A stretch of 64,000 bases of DNA, taken from assembly GCF_000744095.1 (NCBI RefSeq), contig NZ_JQLI01000008.1, positions 930,001-994,000 of the forward strand, read 5' to 3'. Numbering within the stretch: position 1 is the stretch's first letter; each line of letters opens with the position of its first letter. Made by a program: the position numbers and the translations under genes. This document shows positions 34,412 to 42,232 of the stretch, in pieces. The notes under the pieces were generated by a model, which had not been told where the DNA came from, searched no databases, and was given only the letters and a program-made list of their open reading frames with translations. The stretch is from Cupriavidus necator A5-1. GTDB lineage: Bacteria > Pseudomonadota > Gammaproteobacteria > Burkholderiales > Burkholderiaceae.

Positions 34412-34483
34412 TCAATTTGATCGAGCGTATTTTACGGCGTGACAGCGGATGTGCAAGCGGAACGCGTAAGCAGGCCAAAAACA

Positions 34484-34507
34484 AAAAGCGGCCCGAAGGC
34501 CGCTTTT
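34484..34507 (-). terminator. rho-independent terminator of adk
   Basis: A 10-bp perfect stem (AAAAGCGGCC at 34484-34493, loop CGAA, complement at 34498-34507). On the minus strand it is followed by a T-rich tract (TTTTTGTTTTTGG). It lies 24 bp after the adk stop. Confidence 0.9.
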
Positions 34508-34530
34508 CACGTCGCGAGATGGCGAAGCGA

Positions 34531-35196
34531 TTACTTCAGCGCCTCAAACACCCGCGCGGTAATCTCATCCACATTGCCCAGCCCCGTGATCTTCCGATAC
34601 TTCGGCGGCGCAACCTTGGCCGACGCGTCACCCTTGGCCGCCCAGTCCGAGTAGTAATCCACCAGCGGCCGGGTTTGCTGCGAGTACACGTCCAGGCGCT
34701 TCTTGACGGTCTCTTCCTTGTCGTCGTCGCGCTGGATCAGCGGCTCGCCGGTCTCGTCGTCCACGCCTTCCGCCTTGGGCGGGTTGTACTTGACGTGGTA
34801 GGTACGGCCCGACGCCACGTGCACGCGACGACCGCTCATGCGCTCGATGATGGCGTCGAACGGCACATCGATCTCCAGCACGTAATCGATCGCCACGCCG
34901 GCTTCCTTCATCGCCTCGGCTTGCGGAATCGTGCGCGGGAAGCCGTCGAACAGGTAGCCGTTCTTGCAGTCGTCTTCCTTAAGCCGGTCCTTCACCAGGC
35001 CGATAATGATGTCATCCGACACCAGTCCGCCCGCGTCCATGACCTTCTTGGCCTCCACGCCCAGGGGCGTGCCGGCCTTCACCGCGGCGCGCAGCATGTC
35101 GCCGGTGGAGATTTGCGGAATGCCGAACTTCTCGCAGATGAACTTGGCTTGCGTGCCTTTGCCGGCGCCAGGCGCGCCCAACAGGATCAAACGCAT
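34531..35196 (-). CDS. adk: adenylate kinase
   Basis: 221 residues, the long-lid form. The P-loop GAPGAGKGTQ is at 7-16, then STGDMLRAAV (AMP site), FDGFPRTIPQA, and the LID domain beginning MSGRRVHVASGRTYH, with no zinc-binding cysteines. It balances adenine nucleotides (ATP + AMP to 2 ADP) in the cytosol. It is the last gene of the kdsB-linked envelope block, but separated from kdsB by 383 bp, so it probably has its own promoter. It ends in a clear hairpin terminator. Confidence 0.97.
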   Translation of the reverse strand: MRLILLGAPGAGKGTQAKFICEKFGIPQISTGDMLRAAVKAGTPLGVEAKKVMDAGGLVSDDIIIGLVKDRLKEDDCKNGYLFDGFPRTIPQAEAMKEAGVAIDYVLEIDVPFDAIIERMSGRRVHVASGRTYHVKYNPPKAEGVDDETGEPLIQRDDDKEETVKKRLDVYSQQTRPLVDYYSDWAAKGDASAKVAPPKYRKITGLGNVDEITARVFEALK

Positions 35197-35579
35197 TTAC
35201 GGGTCCTCAGAGTTTTGAATCTGGTGTGGCGGGAGATCAGAAGGAGGGTAACGCCGTAACTTGACGCAAGACTTACTGCTGTCCTGATGCGTTCTGACTG
35301 CGTTCAACGCGGGCAATGCTCATGCATGCCTCGCGCATACGGCCGGCGGCGGCTGCCAGGGGGATGGCGGCGCGGCGCACCGGACGGGCTCTATCTTTAT
35401 CTCCCCACCGAGCCTTGGCCAGGCGGCGCGTTGCTTCGCGCCAGCCGGGCGGCTCTGTATCGGCAAGCATTATGCCATGAGGCGGCGCGAAATCGGCCCG
35501 AAATCCGCCCCCCTGTTCAGGTTGCAGCAGTTTGAACCGGAGCGGGCAGGCGCCTTGGCGCGGGTGCCGGGTCAGCCCG
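35197..35579. other. intergenic region between kdsB and adk
   Basis: 383 bp with no gene I can support: the open frames here are short or unlike any known protein. It should contain the adk promoter near 35200-35260. No strong hairpin, repeat or RNA-gene signature was seen. Confidence 0.4.
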
Positions 35580-36389
35580 TCAGGGGCCTTCCTGCGCCAT
35601 CGACTGCGCCCACAACGCGCGCACGCGCTCCAGGTCGACCAGGGTGTCGACGCCGGGCGCGGGCGCCGCATTGGTCTCGAGCACCGCAATGCGCTCGCCA
35701 TGCCACATGGCGCGCAGCTGCTCCAGCGCCTCGACCTGCTCCAGCGGCGCCGCCGCCAGCGTCGGAAAGCGGCGCAGGAAGCCCGCGCGGTAGGCATACA
35801 GCCCGATATGGCGCAGCACCGGCATGGCCGGCAGCGGCACCTGCGCCATCGCCGCGGGCACGGCCGGCACGCCCGACCAGGCATCGCGCGCCCACGGGAT
35901 CGGCGCCCGCGAGAAATACAGCGCGCGGCCGGCGGCGTCGCACACCACCTTGACCACGTTGGGATTGAAGACCTCGGCGATCTCATGCAGCGGGTGCGCC
36001 GCGGTGGCGATGGCGCAATCGGCGTGGTGCGCCAGGTGCAGCGCCACCTCGTCGATCAGCGCCGGCTCGATCAGGGGCTCGTCGCCCTGGACGTTGACGA
36101 CGATGGCGTCGTCGGCCAGGCCCAGCTGCGCGGCCACTTCGGCCAGGCGGTCCGTGCCGGAAGGGTGGTCGGCGCGCGTCAGCACGGCTTCGACGCCGTG
36201 CGCGGCGCAGGCCTGCGCGACCGCGGGCGCGTCGGTGGCCACCACCGTGCGCTGCGCCGACGATGCGTGCGCGCGTTCGGCCACGCGCACGATCATCGGG
36301 CGCCCGCCGATATCGGCGAGCGGCTTGTCAGGCAGCCGGGTCGAAGCCAGCCGCGCGGGAATGACGACGGTAAACGCTGGGACAGTCAT
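35580..36389 (-). CDS. kdsB: 3-deoxy-manno-octulosonate cytidylyltransferase (CMP-KDO synthetase)
   Basis: 269 residues. The nucleotidyltransferase N-terminus FTVVIPARLASTRLPDKPLADIG is followed by VVATDAPAVAQAC, HPSGTDRLAEV and VVNVQGDEPLI, all standard KdsB motifs. It activates KDO with CTP for lipopolysaccharide inner core synthesis. It is 11 bp downstream of the Trm112-like gene and forms an operon with exbB, exbD, lpxK and trm112. Slightly longer than the usual about 250 residues. Confidence 0.96.
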   Translation of the reverse strand: MTVPAFTVVIPARLASTRLPDKPLADIGGRPMIVRVAERAHASSAQRTVVATDAPAVAQACAAHGVEAVLTRADHPSGTDRLAEVAAQLGLADDAIVVNVQGDEPLIEPALIDEVALHLAHHADCAIATAAHPLHEIAEVFNPNVVKVVCDAAGRALYFSRAPIPWARDAWSGVPAVPAAMAQVPLPAMPVLRHIGLYAYRAGFLRRFPTLAAAPLEQVEALEQLRAMWHGERIAVLETNAAPAPGVDTLVDLERVRALWAQSMAQEGP

Positions 36390-36400
36390 GGCGCCCCCGC

Positions 36401-36613
36401 TCAGTTGCCGGCAGGGGCGTCGGGCTCGGGATTATTGACCACGCGGCCCGGGACCGACTGGCGTGCCTCGTCGGCCAGCATCACGGGGATGCCGTCGCGG
36501 ATCGGGTATGCCAGCTTGTCGGCGTGGCAGATCAGTTCCTGCGCGGCGCGGTCGTATTCCAGCTTGCCCTTGCACAGCGGGCAGACCAGGATTTCAAGCA
36601 GCCGGTTGTCCAT
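36401..36613 (-). CDS. Trm112-like zinc-ribbon protein
   Basis: 70 residues. One CxxC pair is seen (CPLCKG, residues 11-14) and a later single Cys in LICHADK. The family motif MDNRLLEILVCPLCKG and YPIRDGIPVMLADEAR are standard for the small UPF0434/YcaR proteins that sit between lpxK and kdsB in proteobacteria. Function is not proven; Trm112 relatives stabilise methyltransferases. The start lies 20 bp inside the 3' end of lpxK, so translation is coupled. Confidence 0.93.
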   Translation of the reverse strand: MDNRLLEILVCPLCKGKLEYDRAAQELICHADKLAYPIRDGIPVMLADEARQSVPGRVVNNPEPDAPAGN

Positions 36614-37697
36614 CTCGGTGTTCCTCGTTGCGCCCGGCGGCGCCGGGCGTGGCGGCCGCGGCGGCCGGCGCGGGTTTGATTTGCGCCAGCACGGCGCTGC
36701 GGATTTTGTCGATCAGGCCCGCGTCGATCACGGGCCTGGTGGGCACGACCCAGATGCGCGGGTCGTCGAAGCGCTCGCATTTTACGGCATCCTTCTCGGT
36801 GATCAGGATCACGTCGGCGGCGAGCGCGTCGGGGTGGTCGGCGAACGGGTCGACGACAAAGTCATAGTGGTCGGGCAGCGGCAGCGTCTTCGGCGACAGC
36901 CCCGCGGCGCGCAGGCTGGCGAAGAAGCGTTCGGGGTTGCCGATGCCCGCCGCGGCCAGCACGCGGCGGCCGGCAAAGGCGCTGACCGGGCGCGCCATGG
37001 TCGGGTCGTTCAGCTGCCAGGCGTCGTCCAGCTCCAGGCGCATGCCGTAGACGCCGGGGCGGTCCGGCGTGGCGCGGAAGTTGGGGTCGTTGATCAGCGT
37101 GGCGTCGCGCGGGCGCGTCAGCGGTTCGCGCAGCGGGCCCGCCGGCAGCATCAGGCCATTGCCGCCCATGCGCGAGTCGAACATCACGATCTCGAAGTCG
37201 CGCTGCAGCTTGTAGTGCTGCAGGCCGTCGTCGAGCAGCAGCACGTTGACGCCGGGGTGCGAGACCAGCATGGTCTGCGCGCACAGCGCGCGGTCGGGGA
37301 AGACCCACACCGGCACGTCGGCGGCGCGCGCGATCAGCAGCGGCTCGTCGCCCACGTCGCTGGCCTGCGAGGTCGGCTTGACGCGGCGCGGGTGTTTGAG
37401 CTCGACGCCATAGCCGCGCGACACCACGCCCGGGCGCAGCCCGGCTTCGGTCAGCGCCTGCGCCAGCGCGATCACCGCCGGTGTCTTGCCGGTGCCGCCC
37501 ACGGTCACGTTGCCGACCACCACCACCGGCATCGGCATCCGCGTCGACTTGAACCAGCCGCGCTGGTAGCCATGCCGGCGCACCAGCGCCACCAGGCCGA
37601 ACAACAGCGAGAACGGCAGCATCACCCACGCGAACCAGCCGCGGCGCTGCCACTGGGCGGTGACGAAGTCGGCAAGGGCGTGGCGGGGAACGGGCAT
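36594..37697 (-). CDS. lpxK: tetraacyldisaccharide 4'-kinase LpxK
   Basis: 367 residues from the ATG at 37697; upstream codons encode a low-complexity leader. A membrane-anchoring hydrophobic segment lies at 21-40. The P-loop GNVTVGGTGKTP is at 62-73, then SRGYG and VLLLDDGLQHYKLQRD, which contains the catalytic Asp/His region. It phosphorylates the lipid A precursor at the 4' position on the inner membrane. It is in an operon after exbD, a 149-bp gap, and overlaps the Trm112-like gene by 20 bp. Confidence 0.95.
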   Translation of the reverse strand: MPVPRHALADFVTAQWQRRGWFAWVMLPFSLLFGLVALVRRHGYQRGWFKSTRMPMPVVVVGNVTVGGTGKTPAVIALAQALTEAGLRPGVVSRGYGVELKHPRRVKPTSQASDVGDEPLLIARAADVPVWVFPDRALCAQTMLVSHPGVNVLLLDDGLQHYKLQRDFEIVMFDSRMGGNGLMLPAGPLREPLTRPRDATLINDPNFRATPDRPGVYGMRLELDDAWQLNDPTMARPVSAFAGRRVLAAAGIGNPERFFASLRAAGLSPKTLPLPDHYDFVVDPFADHPDALAADVILITEKDAVKCERFDDPRIWVVPTRPVIDAGLIDKIRSAVLAQIKPAPAAAAATPGAAGRNEEHRDGQPAA

Positions 37698-37846
37698 GGA
37701 TGCGGCGGGCGGTGGAATCGTCGTAAGGATGGGATTGTAGTGCGCTCGGGGTCTCGCCCCCGGCTCGCGGCGGCTCAACCATTATGGGCACTGCGCAGCG
37801 CATGCGGCAAGCCCGCCTGCCGCGTGCGCCTGGGTGGGAGCGCCGC

Positions 37847-38278
37847 TCAGCGCGGCTGGGCGCTCTGCGTGGCGAACGTCAGGCGCGACAGCCCGGCCAG
37901 CCGCGCGGCCTCCATCACGTTGATCACGGCCTGGTGCGAGGCCTGCGCGTCGGCGTTGACGATCACCACCGGCGGCTGGCCGCTGCCGGCGTCGCCGGAG
38001 GCCGCACGCAGTTGGTCGGCCAGGCTGGTGACGTCCTTCTGCTCCAGCACCTGCTTGTTGACGGAGTACACGCCGCGCGCCGACACCGACACCACGATTT
38101 CCCGCGGCCGCTGCTGGGCGCGCTCGGCGTCGGCGGTGGGCAGCTGGATCTGCAGCTCGGTATAGCGCGAGTACGTGGTCGTGATCATCAGGAAGATCAG
38201 GATCACGAGCAGCACGTCGATCAGCGGGATCAGGTTGATCTCCGGCTCTTCGCGCCGCTGGCGGGAACGGAATTGCAT
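37847..38278 (-). CDS. exbD: ExbD/TolR biopolymer transport protein
   Basis: 143 residues: a short cytoplasmic N-terminus, one transmembrane helix (about 14-37: INLIPLIDVLLVILIFLMITT) cited here by position, and a periplasmic domain. The helix holds the essential Asp of the family (PLIDVLLV). It follows exbB by 18 bp. Together they form the proton channel that energises TonB-dependent or Tol envelope processes. The placement directly before lpxK is conserved in betaproteobacteria. Confidence 0.94.
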   Translation of the reverse strand: MQFRSRQRREEPEINLIPLIDVLLVILIFLMITTTYSRYTELQIQLPTADAERAQQRPREIVVSVSARGVYSVNKQVLEQKDVTSLADQLRAASGDAGSGQPPVVIVNADAQASHQAVINVMEAARLAGLSRLTFATQSAQPR

Positions 38279-38296
38279 GGCGATGGCGTTCCCGGA

Positions 38297-38917
38297 TCAG
38301 GCGCGACGCTGCGGCAGGATCGCGTCGAGGAACGACGTGGCGCGCGATTCCAGCTCGGCCACGTAGTCGTCCACGCGGCGGCGGAAGTAGCGCCAGAAGA
38401 TCAGCGCCGGGATCGCCACGATCAGGCCGAAGGCGGTGTTGTACAGCGCCACCGAGATGCCGTGCGCGAGCTGTTCCGGGCTGGCGCCGGTGCCGCCCTG
38501 GCTGCCGAAGATCTCGATCATGCCGATCACCGTGCCCAGCAGCCCCATCAGCGGCGCCACCGAGGCAATCGTGCCGAGCGCGTTCAGGTAGCGCTCCAGC
38601 TCATGCGCGACCGCGCGGCCGGCTTCCTCGACCACGTCCTTGGCGGCATCGCGCGAGGTATGCGGCTGCAGCACCACGTGGCGCAGGCCGGCGGCCAGCA
38701 CGCGGCCCAGCGGCGAGTTCTGCTCCAGCGTATTGACCACTTCCGGCGTGGCGCGGCGTTGCTGCGCGGCGGCCAGCGCCTCTTCATAGAGGCGGGTGGG
38801 CAGCACCTTGCTGCGCTTGAGGGTAAGAAAACGTTCGACGATCAGCGCCAGCGCGATGACCGAGGCGAGCAACAGCGGCCAGATCGGCCAGCCGGCCGCT
38901 TGAATGATGGAAAACAA
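38297..38917 (-). CDS. exbB: MotA/TolQ/ExbB proton channel protein
   Basis: 206 residues from a TTG at 38917 (LFSIIQAAGWPIWPL); this start is chosen because the family N-terminus begins there and a purine-rich GGGGGT stretch precedes it. Only remote in-frame ATGs lie upstream. Three transmembrane helices are visible (about 8-28, 102-130, 150-172), with the conserved GLLGTVIGMIEIF and GISVALYNTAFGLIVAIPAL motifs. It is the inner-membrane partner of ExbD, 18 bp downstream. First gene of the exbB-exbD-lpxK-trm112-kdsB operon. Confidence 0.9.
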   Translation of the reverse strand: MFSIIQAAGWPIWPLLLASVIALALIVERFLTLKRSKVLPTRLYEEALAAAQQRRATPEVVNTLEQNSPLGRVLAAGLRHVVLQPHTSRDAAKDVVEEAGRAVAHELERYLNALGTIASVAPLMGLLGTVIGMIEIFGSQGGTGASPEQLAHGISVALYNTAFGLIVAIPALIFWRYFRRRVDDYVAELESRATSFLDAILPQRRA

Positions 38918-39120
38918 TTGGACCCCCGGGATCGACAACCAATAACAAAACCCCAACCACCTGGTCGGCATGCCTTGATGCGCAGCTGGCACGCTAGCGC
39001 CGCGCGCGCTCCGGCATTGCTCTGAAAAATCAGGCGCCACTCTAACCTGCGCCCTGTCGCGCGGCAAGCGACAGCGTGCGCCGCTGTCTCGGGCGCGCAT
39101 CGCCGCGCGGGGTTGTGGCC

Positions 39121-39870
39121 CCGTCTGTCCACAGCGCAGCGGGACAGTGTTGTGGATCGATTGTGGAAAGCTGCCTGACAAGCGCGCTAAGCCATTGATC
39201 CGAAAGGCCAATGCAAAGGCTGCTTAAATCTTGTGCAAACACCTGCCTTTGGCCCGGCGGCGCATTGCGCACTCCCGCCAAACTCGCTTTCCACACCCGC
39301 AAAGGCCCGGTCTGTGCGCCGGCGCACGTTGCGGTGCGGGTTTCCACACAGGAGCGGGACAGGACTGTGGAGGGCTTGTGGAAAGCTGTCTGAGAAGGCA
39401 CCTAAGTCGTTGATTCCAAAGGTGCGAGTGACCGTTGCTTAAAAAACAGGCAGAAGGGCGCGCCGGGCTGGCGCGAGCCTGGCCTGAGGCCTGGCTTGGG
39501 TAAACCCCGGTTTTTCCACAATCCGCAGGGAGAGCGTTGTGGATGCCCTGTGGACAATGTCGGGAGAAGCGATCTAAGTCATTGATTTATATGGCATGAC
39601 GGCCTGTTGCTTAGATAATGTGCAGGTGCAGCAGGCGTACGTTGGGGGTCATGGGACAAAGCCGAAGACAATGGCTACGCGCAGAGAGCGCCGCTTTGCG
39701 AGTGGCGCCGAAACGTCTTACGGCATTTTTATGGAAAAAAGTGAGGTATACGAGCCTTTTTATCCAGAATTTCTGTGGATAACTTTGTGAACAAGCACAT
39801 CCGACACTATGTAAGTGATTGATGCATAAGAGAAACAGTTACATTGCCTAATTTTTATTGCGAACACAAT
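39121..39870 (+). repeat. array of four spaced copies of an unknown non-coding element (TGTGGA/TAAG/GCTTA units)
   Basis: Four imperfect direct repeats with the same order of short words. TCCACA starts at 39128, 39343, 39515 (a degenerate TCCAGA at 39763). TGTGGA follows 23 bp later in units 1-3 (39151, 39366, 39538) and 11 bp later in unit 4 (39774). A second TGTGGA-like word comes 11 or 12 bp on (39162, 39377, 39549, 39786). TAAG-N4-TTGAT starts 37, 37, 37 and 38 bp after the first TGTGGA. GCTTA, or GCCTA in unit 4, starts exactly 34 bp after TAAG in all four (39222, 39437, 39609, 39846). Unit period is 215, 172 and 236 bp. Sequence between these words is not conserved. No gene is convincing here; exbB diverges to the left and xseA lies to the right. 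Confidence 0.85.
39774..39782. promoter_or_regulatory. perfect DnaA-box match in the last array unit
   Basis: TGTGGATAA is the complement of the consensus DnaA box TTATCCACA. An imperfect inverted partner, TTATCCA, lies just before it at 39760-39766. The surrounding 39720-39870 is the most AT-rich stretch in the window. The other array units carry one- or two-base variants of the same word. Binding by DnaA is an inference. Confidence 0.5.
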
Positions 39871-40002
39871 CTGCATAAGAATCAAAGAGTTGCACGAACC
39901 CATGCGGCTTTCGGGGCAGGCTGCGCACGTCAGCGCTACCCCCTTGACAGACCAGTTATGCTGTGGACATGTCCCATTCACGCCGCTCGCCGCCGCCGCG
40001 CC

Positions 40003-41388
40003 ATGCCCGATCTGTCGAATTTTTCGCGTGACTCTTCCTCCACCGTGCAGCGCAACGGCCGGGAAGTCATCCCTGTCGGTGAGCTAAACCACACAATCGC
40101 GAAGTTGCTTGAGCGCAGCTTCCCGCTCACGTGGGTGCGCGGCGAGATCTCCAACTTCACGCGCGCGGCCAGTGGCCACTGGTATTTCTCGCTGAAAGAC
40201 GCGCGCGCGCAGATCCGCTGCGTGATGTTCCGCGGCCGCAACCAGCATGTCGACTTCCAGCCGCGCGAGGGCGAGGCGGTGGAGGTGCGCGCCGTGGTCA
40301 CCATGTACGAGGCGCGCGGCGAGTTGCAGCTGGGCGTGGAGGCAATGCGCCGCGCCGGCCTGGGCAACCTGTACGAGGCCTTCCTGCGGCTCAAGGAAAA
40401 GCTGGCGCAGGCGGGGCTGTTCGCGCCGGAGCGCAAGCGCCCGGTGCCGGAACATCCGCGCACCATTGGCGTGGTCACGTCGCTGCAGGCCGCCGCGCTG
40501 CGCGACGTGCTGACCACGCTGCGCCGGCGTGCGCCGCACGTGCCGGTGGTGGTCTACCCGGTGCCGGTGCAGGGTGCGGGCGCGGCGCAGAAGATCGCCG
40601 ACATGATCGACGCCGCCGATGCGCGGCGCGAGTGCGACGTGCTGATCCTGTGCCGCGGTGGGGGCAGCATCGAAGACCTGTGGTCGTTCAATGAAGAGGT
40701 GGTGGCGCACGCGATCGCGCGCTGCGCGCTGCCCGTCATTTCCGGCGTGGGCCACGAAACCGACTTCACCATCGCCGACTTCGTTGCCGATGTGCGCGCG
40801 CCCACGCCCACCGGCGCGGCCGAACTGGTCAGCCCCGACCGCGCGCACCTGCTGGCGCAGGCCAGCCGCGCCCGCGACGCGCTGGCGCAATGCATGCGGC
40901 GCGGGCTGGACCTGCGCGCCCAGCACCTGGACTGGCTCGCGCGCCGGCTGCGCAGCCCGCAGGCGCAACTGCAGGAGCGGCGCGCGCGCGTGGACAATCT
41001 GGCCCGACACTTGCGGTCGGCATTGCGCGACACCGTGGTGTCGCAGCGCCATCGCCAACAATTGCTGGCGATGCGCTGGAGCGCGTGCCGTCCCGACACC
41101 GCCGCCGAACACGCCCATGTGGCACGGTTGTGGCAGCGCCTGCAGAACGCCGCCGTGCGCCAGCAGGAGCGTGCCGGCCAGCGCCTGGCGCGCGCCGCCG
41201 GCGCGCTCGAGCTGCTGGCGCCGCAGCGCACGCTCGAACGCGGTTACGCGGTGCTGCTCGACCAGCGCGGGCGCGCGCTGCGCTCGCCCAACGAGATCCG
41301 CCCCGGCAGCGTGGTCGAAGCCCACTTGGCCGAGGGCGTGGCCGACCTGGCGATCGCCGGCGTGCAGGCAAAACTGATGGATTTCTGA
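40003..41388 (+). CDS. xseA: exodeoxyribonuclease VII large subunit
   Basis: 461 residues. An N-terminal OB-fold (about 20-115: VGELNHTIAKLLERSFPLTW, then RGEISNFTRAASGHWYFSLKD) is followed by the catalytic domain with the conserved IGVVTSLQAAALRDVLTTLRRR, LILCRGGGSIEDLWSFNEE and ISGVGHETDFTIADFVAD motifs. The C-terminus is a long coiled coil with many Arg/Gln residues and a final ERGYAVLLD element. With XseB it degrades single-stranded DNA. A -35-like TTGACA at 39944 favours the start at 40003 over an in-frame ATG at 39958. xseB is not in the window. Confidence 0.96.
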   Translation: MPDLSNFSRDSSSTVQRNGREVIPVGELNHTIAKLLERSFPLTWVRGEISNFTRAASGHWYFSLKDARAQIRCVMFRGRNQHVDFQPREGEAVEVRAVVTMYEARGELQLGVEAMRRAGLGNLYEAFLRLKEKLAQAGLFAPERKRPVPEHPRTIGVVTSLQAAALRDVLTTLRRRAPHVPVVVYPVPVQGAGAAQKIADMIDAADARRECDVLILCRGGGSIEDLWSFNEEVVAHAIARCALPVISGVGHETDFTIADFVADVRAPTPTGAAELVSPDRAHLLAQASRARDALAQCMRRGLDLRAQHLDWLARRLRSPQAQLQERRARVDNLARHLRSALRDTVVSQRHRQQLLAMRWSACRPDTAAEHAHVARLWQRLQNAAVRQQERAGQRLARAAGALELLAPQRTLERGYAVLLDQRGRALRSPNEIRPGSVVEAHLAEGVADLAIAGVQAKLMDF

Positions 41389-41578
41389 AGCGTCGGCCCA
41401 GCGGCGCTGGCGCGCCAGGAATCGCTTGCGAGACCTGCGGGAAATCGCCCGGAAAGCCGCGCCCGGACAAACTAACATCGGAGCAGGGGACATTGCCGCG
41501 CGGTTTGCGCGGGTGTGGCAAGTCCCCTACAATCGGCAATTCCGGACCCTACAACTCCCAACCCACAGAGACAGAACA

Positions 41579-42160
41579 ATGGAACACAAGCTCCCCCCGC
41601 TCCCGTACGCGCATGATGCCCTGGCTCCGCACATCTCCAAGGAGACGCTGGAGTTCCATCATGACAAGCACCACCAGACCTACGTCACCAACCTGAACAA
41701 CCTGATCAAGGGCACCGAGTTCGAGAACTCGACCCTCGAGGAAATCGTCAAGAAGTCGTCGGGCGGCATCTTCAACAACGCTGCCCAGGTGTGGAACCAC
41801 ACCTTCTACTGGGACTCGATGAAGCCCAACGGCGGCGGCCAGCCGACCGGCGCGCTGGCTGATGCCATCAACGCCAAGTGGGGCTCGTTCGACAAGTTCA
41901 AGGAAGAGTTCACCAAGACCGCCGTGGGCACCTTCGGTTCGGGCTGGGCCTGGCTCGTCAAGAAGACCGACGGCTCGCTGGACCTGGTCTCGACCTCCAA
42001 CGCCGCCACCCCGCTGACCACCGACGCCAAGGCGCTGCTGACCTGCGACGTGTGGGAACACGCCTACTACATCGACTACCGCAATGCCCGTCCGAAATAC
42101 GTCGAGGCATTCTGGAACGTCGTGAACTGGGACTTCGCCGGCCAGAATTTCGCTGGCTGA
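41579..42160 (+). CDS. sodB: iron superoxide dismutase
   Basis: 193 residues, the normal length. Metal ligands are His27, His74, Asp157 and His161 (FHHDKHH, WNHTFYW, DVWEHAYYIDY). Gln70 in FNNAAQVWNH is the residue that favours iron over manganese. No signal peptide, so it acts in the cytosol. It lies 190 bp after xseA on the same strand, an order shared with other Burkholderiales, and ends in its own hairpin terminator. Confidence 0.97.
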   Translation: MEHKLPPLPYAHDALAPHISKETLEFHHDKHHQTYVTNLNNLIKGTEFENSTLEEIVKKSSGGIFNNAAQVWNHTFYWDSMKPNGGGQPTGALADAINAKWGSFDKFKEEFTKTAVGTFGSGWAWLVKKTDGSLDLVSTSNAATPLTTDAKALLTCDVWEHAYYIDYRNARPKYVEAFWNVVNWDFAGQNFAG

Positions 42161-42190
42161 TCGACGGTTCTGCGCGAATCGACAGTAAGG

Positions 42191-42215
42191 AAGCCCTCCA
42201 GCGCGAGGGCTTTCT
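42191..42215 (+). terminator. rho-independent terminator of sodB
   Basis: An 8-bp perfect stem, AAGCCCTC (42191-42198) with GAGGGCTT (42205-42212), loop CAGCGC, followed by a short T-rich tail. It is 30 bp after the sodB stop and also separates sodB from the convergent cyclase gene. Confidence 0.85.
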
Positions 42216-42232
42216 TGCTTTGGTGCCTTACC

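Noticed and set aside
39596..39790. Small 64-residue open frame within the array
   Set aside because: It overlaps units 3 and 4, has no ribosome-binding site and no family features. The conserved words do not respect its reading frame.
39121..39870. Chromosome replication origin
   Set aside because: DnaA-like words are dense here, but neighbours are exbB and xseA. No dnaA, dnaN, rpmH, parAB or plasmid rep gene lies nearby, and the spacing pattern is not that of known oriC regions.
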